Shown in pieces: positions 53,197 to 62,300 of a stretch of DNA of 64,000 bases (the first letter of the stretch is position 1; every line of letters starts with the position of its first letter). Under the pieces are notes generated by a model, which was not told the origin of the DNA, did no database searches, and was given only the letters and a program-made list of their open reading frames with translations. The position numbers and the translations under genes were made by a program. Source of the DNA: a virus; IMG/VR virus record IMGVR_UViG_3300037245_002806, positions 1 to 64,000 of that record. One strand, written 5' to 3'.

Positions 53197-55503
53197 TTAG
53201 ATTTGCGTAAGGTGCAAAATACACCCGTACTTCCATTGGGGTTTCGGTAGCTTCCACGATACCTCGCCCGGCCCCACCGTGCCGCTCGAAATAAGCGCCC
53301 CATCTACTTCGTAGGCGTCGATCCGGTAGCTTTTCGCCCCCAGAGCAAAACCTATGTTGCCCTCGGGCTTGAGCACGGTAACGATGATCTCTTTATCGTC
53401 CTGGCCGGCCAGGCAAAACGCCTTAAAAGAGCCCCCGCCGGTACCCGAAAGAGACCGAACCGGGCTACCCTTCCACCCGGAGTTAAACGGCGTGCACCCG
53501 GCAAAAGGAAACGTTTTGGTGATCTTCTGGTAGAAAGCGGCCACCTTGTAGATCGGCTCCGTCTGCGGGAAATCGGGATCTGGCCGGTTTGGTCGCTTTT
53601 TGTTGTACCCCAGGAAAAAGCCCCCTTGGTTGTGGATCGTGGTTCCCACGCCGGCGCAAAGTGCCACAAAGATCGACATTCCATACATTTGCCAATCTCG
53701 GGAGGAGCCCCCGTAAGGCCATTCTTTGTGTTGCTTCTCGGTTTGCAGGAAGATAGGCTCATCGTTTCGCCCGAACCCCTGGCCTCGATTCCCGCCGGCC
53801 ACGAATGCAAACGCCTGGTCGTTTAGGTGCCAGCATGTGCGCACCCAAGGCGGAAAGCCCTCGACCGCGGGGTTTTTGTCCCGGTTGACATGCACGTTCC
53901 AGTAATCGAGCACCTCTTCTCCGTGGTACGCGAAGTTGTACCCACCTTCCTTGCCTTGGTGGTCGATATTCTCTCCCGAGACCGACAAAAGCACATCGGG
54001 AAGGATTTCTTTTATAAAGCGGCCCCACTTGTCGATAAACTTGGCACGGTTCTTGCGACCGATAAGCGCAAGGTGCGATCCGTGGTTGATCTCGTTAAAA
54101 AGCTCGACGTTTACCGCCGGGTGGTCCTTTAGCCGCTGGCAAACTGCCCGAAGAAAGTCTTCGATAGCATCGTTATGGAAGGTTGTATCGCTGCCCGCTT
54201 CCTTGTCGATAAACATCTCTTGGAAAGCGCCCCAGAATACCGTTAGCTGTGGCCGAATTCCCCTGCTCACGGCGTAGGCCAACCGAACCTCCATTTCATC
54301 TAGGAACTTGGGATCCACCTTTCGGCTGTACCCCCAATAATCTGGAGCCCCGCCCTTTTTAAAAGGGATCACCGCTGGCGCCGTCTGGGTTTCCGGCCCC
54401 AGTTTTCCCCATCCAAGGGTGGAGATGTTAAACCGAGCATCGTTTACCAACCCCGCCAGGTTGTCGATCACCGTCTCGTAATAGTCCCTCGGCATCCCGC
54501 CGAGCGCATGGAAAAGCGAATTCCCCAACGGGATCGAATTCCGCACCGGCTTTTCTGGCTCGTGGAACCACCGATGTTTGGCTTCGACCCGCCGTACCGC
54601 CGCAACCGGGCTCACCGGCCCCGCTTCGTCTACCACGGCGATTTCTGGCCCCATGAGCCTGGCGACTAACTTCCACTCGTCCTTGTAAGTGTCTTCGAGA
54701 TCTCGCCACCCGTACCGGTGCCCGGTGTTATTGGGATCCGGCCCGTCGTTTAACTGGTAGTAAGAAACCCCCTCGATTAACTCGGTCTCGTACCAGAAAC
54801 GAAGGTCGTTGATCATTTGCCTGGCGATTTCGTCTTCCGATAGCTCGCGCCGGTCCTGTCGCCAACAATATGGCCATGGCTGGCTGCGGTAATAAACCTC
54901 GCTCTGCCCGGTCTCTGTCATCCAAAGCTCGCGCCCCGCGCCGGCCACGTTTTTTACCGCCTCCACCTCTGCAACCCTGGAAAGATACCCCGATCGGGGT
55001 TTGGAAAGATCCGGCGTGGTATACCGATGGAAAGCAAAACCCACCGCCGCGGGGATCTTGCCGAGCATCTTGGCTGCATACTCCAACTCCGCCGGCCCGA
55101 TATTCGAAATGGACGGAGAAAGCACCTTGATCCCCGTTGGCTCAATCCGCCCCCAGATCTCGGCCACCAACTCGCCAAGGTCTTCCGGTCGGTCGCGCCA
55201 CTCGCCCCCCAGGTTGACCTCGTTTCCCATTTCCAAAATAACGTGTTTCTCGATGCCGTACTCTACCGCCCATGCGGCCAACTGCGCCGCTCTGTCGGAA
55301 ACCTCTTGCGCTGTGGCCCCTTTTACGACGTAGATATGCCGAGATTTAGGCCGCCTGGCCACCCACCTCGCCAACTCTTTCATGGTGGATTTGTGATCGG
55401 CCATTGTCCCATGCCCAACCCGGCACCCACGAAGATTTAAAGCCGCAAACCGGTCCAGCAAAAGCCCGAAGCTCGTTGCGCCGGCGTCTAGATATACCTG
55501 CAT
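53197..55503 (-). CDS. Tandem GH-A-like glycoside hydrolase, probable tail depolymerase
   Basis: 768 residues with two clan GH-A-like TIM barrels. Domain 1 (about 1-290): acid/base in LEMGNEVNLGG (E95) and likely nucleophile in WMTETG (E197). Domain 2 (about 330-690): VELFNEINHGS (E471), with the second acid not clear. A beta-rich C-terminus follows (about 690-768). Located in the tail cluster near the endolysin. It may degrade capsule or exopolysaccharide during entry; the exact GH family cannot be told by eye. Confidence 0.75.
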   Translation of the reverse strand: MQVYLDAGATSFGLLLDRFAALNLRGCRVGHGTMADHKSTMKELARWVARRPKSRHIYVVKGATAQEVSDRAAQLAAWAVEYGIEKHVILEMGNEVNLGGEWRDRPEDLGELVAEIWGRIEPTGIKVLSPSISNIGPAELEYAAKMLGKIPAAVGFAFHRYTTPDLSKPRSGYLSRVAEVEAVKNVAGAGRELWMTETGQSEVYYRSQPWPYCWRQDRRELSEDEIARQMINDLRFWYETELIEGVSYYQLNDGPDPNNTGHRYGWRDLEDTYKDEWKLVARLMGPEIAVVDEAGPVSPVAAVRRVEAKHRWFHEPEKPVRNSIPLGNSLFHALGGMPRDYYETVIDNLAGLVNDARFNISTLGWGKLGPETQTAPAVIPFKKGGAPDYWGYSRKVDPKFLDEMEVRLAYAVSRGIRPQLTVFWGAFQEMFIDKEAGSDTTFHNDAIEDFLRAVCQRLKDHPAVNVELFNEINHGSHLALIGRKNRAKFIDKWGRFIKEILPDVLLSVSGENIDHQGKEGGYNFAYHGEEVLDYWNVHVNRDKNPAVEGFPPWVRTCWHLNDQAFAFVAGGNRGQGFGRNDEPIFLQTEKQHKEWPYGGSSRDWQMYGMSIFVALCAGVGTTIHNQGGFFLGYNKKRPNRPDPDFPQTEPIYKVAAFYQKITKTFPFAGCTPFNSGWKGSPVRSLSGTGGGSFKAFCLAGQDDKEIIVTVLKPEGNIGFALGAKSYRIDAYEVDGALISSGTVGPGEVSWKLPKPQWKYGCILHLTQI

Positions 55504-55512
55504 GGACCCCTC

Positions 55513-55878
55513 CTAAACTGGTTTTTCGACCACTTGGGCCGTAAGTCTTCCCGTAACCCCACCGCCGCCGGCGCCAAGGGTGATCACCATGGCGGTGTTT
55601 TCGAGCCCGTAGAGATTCCACCCCATGATCGGAATCGTGCCCGCCACGACCACGGTAACCTCAACATCCACTTCGCCCACGGTATCGGCCCCCTCGATCA
55701 CAACCGTTCCCGCCGCCGCCGGCGTGACGTCGTAGTCCGCCAAAAGGTTGGTAAGCATGTGCCGGAATCCTGGTTTTGCCGGGAATGTGATCGCCACCGC
55801 GGCGTTAGCCGCGCTTCCAACCGCGCTCTGCTGCACCGGGTACCTGTTCTCGTCTTTTGTTAAAGGTGTTGGCGCCAT
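55513..55878 (-). CDS. Small virion protein
   Basis: 121 residues from MAPTPLTKDENRYP, GGAGG upstream. All-beta (AVAITFPAKPGFRHMLTNLL, TVVIEGADTVGEVDVEVTVV), like small phage decoration proteins. Confidence 0.6.
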   Translation of the reverse strand: MAPTPLTKDENRYPVQQSAVGSAANAAVAITFPAKPGFRHMLTNLLADYDVTPAAAGTVVIEGADTVGEVDVEVTVVVAGTIPIMGWNLYGLENTAMVITLGAGGGGVTGRLTAQVVEKPV

Positions 55879-55883
55879 GGTTT

Positions 55884-56390
55884 TTAAACCTCCTCGTAGG
55901 CTCGTTTGAGCCAACCGTTTAGGAAAACTTGCTTCTCTGGCTCCACCGCTGCCAAAAGCCGGTAAAAGCCTGCTTGCTCGCTCCGAATCGAGGTGATCAA
56001 CGGCACCTCGCTTGCCTTTTCTGCCGCATGGAACGATATCGGCCCCAAGGCGCCGTCGTCATCTACCCAATGGCAACCGTTCGCCCGCAATGCCCGTTGG
56101 AAGATTCGATGTGCTTGCCCCGGCCCCGTGTTTACGGCCATGTCGAAAACTTTGGTCGCAAGGCTTTGGGGCTCAAGCTGCCCGTACCCGTACCGTTCCC
56201 AAAAATGTACTTTGTAAAGCTCCACCGCGTCGGTCCTGGTAATCTCTCGCGGGTGTCTGCTGTCCCCTATCCGGTGGAGAAACCGTGCCGAAATCCCGTA
56301 ATTAGTCGCCCCGCCAGGATCTTTCGGGTGATCGATGTATCCGCCCTCGTTCTTTAAAACCGTCTTGATCGCTTCGTCGAATTCGCTCAT
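55884..56390 (-). CDS. GH108-type endolysin
   Basis: 168 residues. VLKNEGGYIDHPKDPGG and ATNYGIS (catalytic E15) is the GH108 muramidase signature; the C-terminal half (FDMAVNTGPGQAHRIFQRAL, DDDGALGPIS) matches the peptidoglycan-binding part of these enzymes. No signal peptide, so release needs the adjacent holin. ATG with GGAGAAAAAG ahead. Confidence 0.9.
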   Translation of the reverse strand: MSEFDEAIKTVLKNEGGYIDHPKDPGGATNYGISARFLHRIGDSRHPREITRTDAVELYKVHFWERYGYGQLEPQSLATKVFDMAVNTGPGQAHRIFQRALRANGCHWVDDDGALGPISFHAAEKASEVPLITSIRSEQAGFYRLLAAVEPEKQVFLNGWLKRAYEEV

Positions 56391-56483
56391 TTTTCTTTTT
56401 CTCCGAGAGCGCCGGCGGGCGCGCGCTATCACGCCAATTAGATAGGACGTTAAAGCCCCGCCGGCGCCTCTGCCCGAGCAGGT

Positions 56484-56789
56484 TTACTCGGGACGGCCCT
56501 TCGCCTTTGCTTTAAGTACCTGCGAAGCTCGAAGCATCCCGAAAGCCACCGCCGCGATTCGGTCTGCGATGGCGTCGTCATCCGAAGGATCCCCCGGATT
56601 GCCTCGAACAATAAAACTGACCGTCTTTGCCGATTCCAAAGCAATCTCTGGGATCGCGCGAATGTCGCCCAAGTCGGCCCCGTCGCTGAGCCTTTCCTGG
56701 GCAAGCTGGATCGCCCGGTACATGGGCTCGACCCCGAGGTGCTCGTCTGGCGATAAATCGACATTGCTTGGATCATAGTCAGGTAACAT
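56484..56789 (-). CDS. Hypothetical protein
   Basis: 101 residues from MLPDYDPSNVDLS with GGGAGG upstream. Acidic, helical; lies between holin and endolysin. Function unknown. Confidence 0.6.
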   Translation of the reverse strand: MLPDYDPSNVDLSPDEHLGVEPMYRAIQLAQERLSDGADLGDIRAIPEIALESAKTVSFIVRGNPGDPSDDDAIADRIAAVAFGMLRASQVLKAKAKGRPE

Positions 56790-57018
56790 TTTTTCCTCCC
56801 GGTTTAAGTAAACGTGCGACAAGTAACCCAAGGATCGCCCCCAGGAAACCCGCCGCCCCTTGTGGGATCTCTATCCCAAAAAGCGTAAATATCCACACCA
56901 CGAAAGCCGTGCTGCCGCCGACGGTCCCGACCAACGCCAGGTCACCACCGTTTAGACGGTAAGCGCCTTTGTACCTCTTGGGCAAAACCTCCACCGCGCG
57001 CTTTAGCATTTCCGCCAT
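56779..57018 (-). CDS. Putative holin
   Basis: 79 residues with two membrane segments (LALVGTVGGSTAFVVWIFTLF and GAAGFLGAILGLLVARLL) and a basic C-terminus, the layout of a small holin. It is two genes ahead of the endolysin. A GATATAGA element abuts the start codon, so its GGTGAT part may serve as ribosome site. Confidence 0.6.
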   Translation of the reverse strand: MAEMLKRAVEVLPKRYKGAYRLNGGDLALVGTVGGSTAFVVWIFTLFGIEIPQGAAGFLGAILGLLVARLLKPGGKNVT

Positions 57019-57036
57019 TCTATATCACCACCCGCC
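57019..57036 (-). repeat. GATATAGA dispersed element, copy 9
   Basis: Minus strand GGCGGGTGGTGATATAGA, filling exactly the space between the previous TAG and the holin ATG; its first base overlaps the TAG. Confidence 0.85.
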
Positions 57037-57365
57037 TATTGCCTGGCTTTTATGGTTGTGGTGTCCGTTTTTACCCCGTCCACTGCCGTTTTTAGATCGG
57101 AAACCCGATCATTTAGGGCCGAAAACTGCACTGGAAGGTTTTGCAGTGGTTCCAGAGATGAATTGATCGTCTTTAGCCACTCCACCATTGCTTTGGTGCT
57201 CCCGTTGTTTAGCGGGCAAACGGTAGGCGCTATCGGATTCCCTGTGGATTTCCTGTAAGCATCCCGAACGGCCCCGACGGCGATTTCCGCTAGTTTAACG
57301 GCCCCAACCGCTATTGCGAGCACCACGCCTAATTGTAGCTGGTCCACTTGTTGTAGCTCCGGCAT
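57036..57365 (-). CDS. Membrane protein with coiled coil, lysis-associated
   Basis: 109 residues: LGVVLAIAVGAVKLAEIAVGA near the N-terminus and a C-terminal coiled coil (LNDRVSDLKTAVDGVK). Resembles XhlA-like or holin-accessory proteins. ATG after AAAGGTGATC. Confidence 0.6.
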   Translation of the reverse strand: MPELQQVDQLQLGVVLAIAVGAVKLAEIAVGAVRDAYRKSTGNPIAPTVCPLNNGSTKAMVEWLKTINSSLEPLQNLPVQFSALNDRVSDLKTAVDGVKTDTTTIKARQ

Positions 57366-57388
57366 TTGATGATCACCTTTCGCCCCCC

Positions 57389-59344
57389 CTAACTTGTAAC
57401 GATCCCGTGTGGGCTTTCTACTATGTCAAGATTGGTCGTCTGTATATCTGCCGTTCGTTTCTTTAGGCTCGTTTCTGGTTTCGTAACCTTGGCATGTAAA
57501 ACCACATTCCCTTGGTCGTCGGGAACAAAGATAACCCCCCGGCCCCCGAATTCCGAACGGTACCAAAACTCCTCGCTCCAACGTTGTTGCTGTTCGTCGG
57601 TTTGTCGGAATCTGAGCCGGTACCCTCTGCGCCGCAATTTCTCTTTCTTTACGTTCCATCTTTCTGCCACGAAGGCCGTTTCCAACTGCTGTTGGCTGAA
57701 CGCCTCGATTATTTCCACCTCTTGCTGTATTGGGTTTCGGAGAAGCGCCAGGGGATCCCCTACCGCCCATTGCCCCACCGAAACCGACTCAACCGGGTTG
57801 GTCCCTTGGAACCGAATCCGATAAAACCGCTGGTATTCCCCTGCAAAGGAAATAAAACTAGCTTGGCTCTCGGCTGGAAACTCGTCCCCCGCGATCCCGG
57901 TGGTCGGTGTGCCGTTGACCGTAAAGGTGATCCCGCCGCTGGCCGCAACCGCGTAGGCTGCCGGCGTCGAGCCAAAAAGATAAAGGGTTGCATCCGACCC
58001 GGCCACCAACTCGCCTCGATCCCCTAGCTGCACCCAATTGCCAGATCCGTTGATAAAAAGTCGCCGGTTGGCCGTTGTCGAGATATTGATCTGGATCCCT
58101 TGGTAAAGCCAAAGGTGCCCGTGCTCCCCTTCCCACCCGTTCGCCGGTCCGCCGGTATCGCCAACCGTCCACCCCGATCGCGTAAAGTCGATGAGGCCGT
58201 TTACGATACTCCCGCTCATGCTCTCCAAGCTGTCGTCGATATAAACCTGCAACGTCGCTGTGGAAACGTCCGCCGATATGATCGCGTTGTGCCAAACATC
58301 GTCGGCCAAAAAGGTCGTGGTGGAGGTGTGATCGAGCAACGTAGTTGAGGCTGCGTTTTGCGCGAAAATGTGTAACTGGTTCGAAGCGTTTATCTCGATA
58401 AGGAAAAAGCCGCCCGAATTCCGGATAATGGTCCTCGCCTGGCCGGCCCGCCCGGTGCACTGGAACCACACCGAAAGAGTAAACTTTGCCGAATCCACCG
58501 ACCCGTTTGGATCGCTGCCCACGCTGAGATAATCGCCGGAACTGGCAAAGCGTATGCTGTGATCCACCGGCGCCGTGGCCCCCAAGCTGTAATCCGACCG
58601 CGCGAGAATAACCCGCACCGCCGGCGCAACGTTGTGGCTGTGGAAGCTCGAAAGGGTTTGCCGTGGCAGGATAAACAAGTCATCCACCCAAAAGGTACGG
58701 TTGGCCACCGCGGAATCCATGTGGATCCTAACCTGCAAAGTGCTCGTGTCGGCTTGCCCGATAACGTAGCTCTCGACCGAAAACAAAAGCTCTGTTTTCC
58801 CCAAGGTCGTTATAACGCTTTCGACCGCGTTTACCTTTCGCCTTGTCCATGCCCCAAGCGCGTCGAGATAATCGCCCGTCCGCTTGTTGTAAACCTCGAT
58901 GGTCACCGGGCTGTCCGCGTTGCTGGTCTCGGAGTAAACCGACAATTTGAGCAACCGCCCGGTCTGCACGTCGATATCTTGTTGGACTTCGACATTGCCG
59001 TTGGCCCCGTTGGCCATTTCGGCGCTCGACCCCGATACCACCGGGGTGGAAACCTCTTGCGTGATCGCGCCGGTACCGGTAAGGGTGGTTGTAAAATTGC
59101 CCGGAAGCCCGCCGGACCACGAATCGAAAGAGCCCCCCAGGATAAGGTTGACATCCACTTGGATCCAGTCGTCCTCTTGGGAAGCCGGGAAGATAAACCG
59201 CTGGCTTGGCCTATCATCTGCAAGGCGAGAAAGGGGGAATATTGCATCCGGCGTTTGGCTGGCCGTTAGAGAGGAAACCTTGCTTTCTAGGACGTTGGAC
59301 CCCTTGCCGGCCAAAACAAGGGCTTGGTGCACGTCTGTGCTCAT
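57389..59344 (-). CDS. Tail protein with LamG-like lectin domain
   Basis: 651 residues. Residues about 255-430 form a concanavalin/LamG-type sandwich: FTLSVWFQCTGRAG, HNAIISADVSTATLQVYIDD and GWEGEHGHLWLYQG. The N-terminal 240 residues look like a carbohydrate-binding jelly roll. The C-terminal part is basic. ATG overlaps the upstream stop. Probably binds host glycans. Confidence 0.75.
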   Translation of the reverse strand: MSTDVHQALVLAGKGSNVLESKVSSLTASQTPDAIFPLSRLADDRPSQRFIFPASQEDDWIQVDVNLILGGSFDSWSGGLPGNFTTTLTGTGAITQEVSTPVVSGSSAEMANGANGNVEVQQDIDVQTGRLLKLSVYSETSNADSPVTIEVYNKRTGDYLDALGAWTRRKVNAVESVITTLGKTELLFSVESYVIGQADTSTLQVRIHMDSAVANRTFWVDDLFILPRQTLSSFHSHNVAPAVRVILARSDYSLGATAPVDHSIRFASSGDYLSVGSDPNGSVDSAKFTLSVWFQCTGRAGQARTIIRNSGGFFLIEINASNQLHIFAQNAASTTLLDHTSTTTFLADDVWHNAIISADVSTATLQVYIDDSLESMSGSIVNGLIDFTRSGWTVGDTGGPANGWEGEHGHLWLYQGIQINISTTANRRLFINGSGNWVQLGDRGELVAGSDATLYLFGSTPAAYAVAASGGITFTVNGTPTTGIAGDEFPAESQASFISFAGEYQRFYRIRFQGTNPVESVSVGQWAVGDPLALLRNPIQQEVEIIEAFSQQQLETAFVAERWNVKKEKLRRRGYRLRFRQTDEQQQRWSEEFWYRSEFGGRGVIFVPDDQGNVVLHAKVTKPETSLKKRTADIQTTNLDIVESPHGIVTS

Positions 59345-62300
59345 GTGAAGAGCCTCCTAATTGCCGTCTGTGGTAAAGCAAACTGTTTGATCTCTAATTT
59401 CCGTACCCATGCGTCTATCATCTCACCATCGGTACCGTCTTTGCTACCGAGATAAAGTAAGCTCTGGGTGGGAAGTGGGAATTTCTGCCCGACCACCGTG
59501 GTGGTACCTTGCTCGCCGCCCACGAATATTGAGATAGAAAACGGGGTTTCGTCCAAGTCGCCCTCGGAACTAATCCACCTCGTAGCCACTTGCACCGGCT
59601 GCCCCGCCATTATGTGCGGCCAATATTTTTCGCAAGAAAACGTTGTGCCCGCTACCCGGCGCTCGTAAACGAACTTCTCATTGTCGCAATCGTAGTAGCA
59701 AACATCCCAATTAAAGGAATCCACCACCACCCCGTAAACGTACCGCCTCGACCCCGCCCGGCGTGGTAGCTGCGCGGTGTTCCATATCGTTTCCAACTCC
59801 ACCCCGAAGGTGCCCCGGCCCTCGGCTGGATATGTTGGCCGGTCCCGGTTGTTTTCGAGAAAGAAGGCGAGCCCATCCCGAACCACCGGCCCCGTCCGGG
59901 TAAGGATAAAATTGCTCATGTACCGTTGGTCGCGCCCATCGGCGATCCGGCCCCCTTCCACTTGTACCCCATAGATCCGGTTTTGGTGGCCGACGGTGGT
60001 TTGCACCCCTAGATTTAGGTTTAGGGTCTGGTCGTCCTGCACCGGGCTTGAAGCGGAATCCTCGGCGTTTTGGAGCGTAAATTTAAATTGGTCCTTGGTA
60101 ACCTCGCTCCGCACCGGTAAAGGATGCCATTGCGTATCGCCCGCGTTGGTGCAATTGCCCCAGACGTCCCACCCGTAGGCGCCGAAAGCCGGTGGATCGA
60201 ACCAAAGATTTATATAAAGCGGTGTCCCGCTCGGATCTTTGTGGATCACCGATACCGCATAGTCGCTCCCCTGCGGCGAAAAAGGTGCATCCCCCTTCTC
60301 AAAGGCCATCGTGGTGTTTATAAAAGTACGGTTGGCCGGTACCGTTGGCGTGGTGAGCACCACCGTTCGCGGCCTCGTCCCCTGTAGATCTTCCTCCCAT
60401 ATATCATCGTCGAGATCTTCCGCAATCGCCCCGCCGGCGCCGATGTTTTGTGCCCACCCGGTAAAAACGTCTGTGGCCCCCTCGGAAAACGCCGAATTGA
60501 CCACCCGGTTGGTCGTTCCGTTTATTACCAGGATCCCCTTGATCCCCGTCGGTGGCTCCCCGCCGTTTAGCTCTTGGAACTGCCCCGCAAAATCGTCCCG
60601 TAGATAGTCGTTTGTGGTGCGGACGAAGTTGAGGGAAACCCCCGGCGTAAGCACGGCCATCCCCGTTGCGCTGGCCCCCTTGGCTCGGGTGGAGCCCGTG
60701 ATCCAAAGGGTTGTAAGAAACTCCCGCACATCTAAGAAGGTCGTTTCCACCTGGTCGGTCATCATGTTTACTTTTTTGCGGAAAAGCCGCATGAGAGACC
60801 GATCCCACCGTTCGAACCCCAAGGTTGCCGATAATCTTGGGATCGCGTTGTGGATGCAACCCACATCGTCGAGCATCCGAACGTCGCCGAAAGCCGGTGG
60901 CAGGCTGAGCTTTAAAAACGGCTGTGGCTTCCGGAGTAACCGGAGCTTTCGAGAAACGATATCCCGCGCCGCGTCGATTTTCTCGGGGATTAAGTCTAGA
61001 TCGATTTCGAGAACTAGATTCGAGATCTGCTTGTAATAAAACTTGTTTTCCCCCATCGCCTCCCAGATCACCACCAAAACGTTAACCTCTGCCCGCGTCC
61101 ACGCGAGACCGGTAAACGGGCTCAAAGATCTAGCAAAAGGCTTGTCCTCGAAAAGCTCGTTTAACTGCACCGATTCGGAAACGTCGGTACCGCCGTCGGT
61201 GCCAAGTCGCCAGGTAACCCGCCACCCCGCCGAAGAAAATTGCTCGGCCCTTGCCCGGCAGATCGCCGTCACGCTCGTTATTTGGGAAACCTCGGGAATG
61301 CCTGCAAAATCCACGCCAAACTTCTTGTTTCCGCTGTGCTGACTCTCCATATATTTCGAGTCGTCTGGCGAGTCGGTTGGATCGTCGATTGTAAGATGGT
61401 AATACAATTCCCCACCGTTGGGCTTGCGTCGATACTCGCACTTGGCGAAAAGCTGAGAGATGCGGGTTTGCCCAATATTGTTTTCGTTGTCGATTCCAAC
61501 CGTTGCCGCGTTTACATTCGCAACGGTGATCTCGGCTGCCGACGAATTGATAGTGCGAAAAAGCGCGAGATCTGTAAAATTGCCAAAGCCGATGTCGAGC
61601 CCCGGATAATCGCCGTTGGTGCCGCACCCGGCAGGATCGTCGCCCGGCCCCACGTGGGTTCGAGCGGTAGAAAGTATGCCCGTTAGCCGAATTATGGTGC
61701 GAAACCCGCCATCGTTGCTTTGCGCGGGCGGCCCATCCATTAGGCTCAAATAATCGGCGGAATTCGCCCTCGGTGGCGTGCCGATGCCGCAAGGCGTGTC
61801 CCCGGCTTGCGCCCCCAAAGGATCCCCTTGGTTTAGCATGGTGTGCCGCCCATGCCCCGCAAAAGAGATCACGCTGATAGCTTCCGCCGGCAGGTTGTCC
61901 ACATGCGCCTCTGTCCGGTCGGTGCTCTGGTTCATTAGCAAACATTGCGTGTTATCGTCGCTCGGCGTCGAAAACGTGTCCTTTGTTACCACCTCGTGCG
62001 CCCGATCTTGGTTCGCTATCACCGCCCCATCTATACTCGGGTGGAAGAAACCTTGCTGGAAAGCAACGAAAAGCCGAATAAAGCCCCACCGCTTATCCTT
62101 TGCTGGCGTCTCCCCCAGGAAGTTAACCCCTAGCTCTAAGGTTTCCAGATCCGCCAGAGTAAAAGGGTTCCCTGTTTTCGGGTTGATCGAAAGGGTAACC
62201 GGAGTGAGCGTGCCGTAATTCGTCGCGTTGCTGTGCCCGATAACCCAATCCGAATCGCCAGATCCGAACCGCATCAGTAAATCTAAACCCGCGGTGGTAC

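Noticed and set aside
21-57036. GATATAGA elements as confirmed T7/SP6-type promoters
   Set aside because: Resemblance is limited to the GGTGA and TATAGAA parts with a deletion between them, no phage RNA polymerase gene is in the window, and five copies are inside genes.
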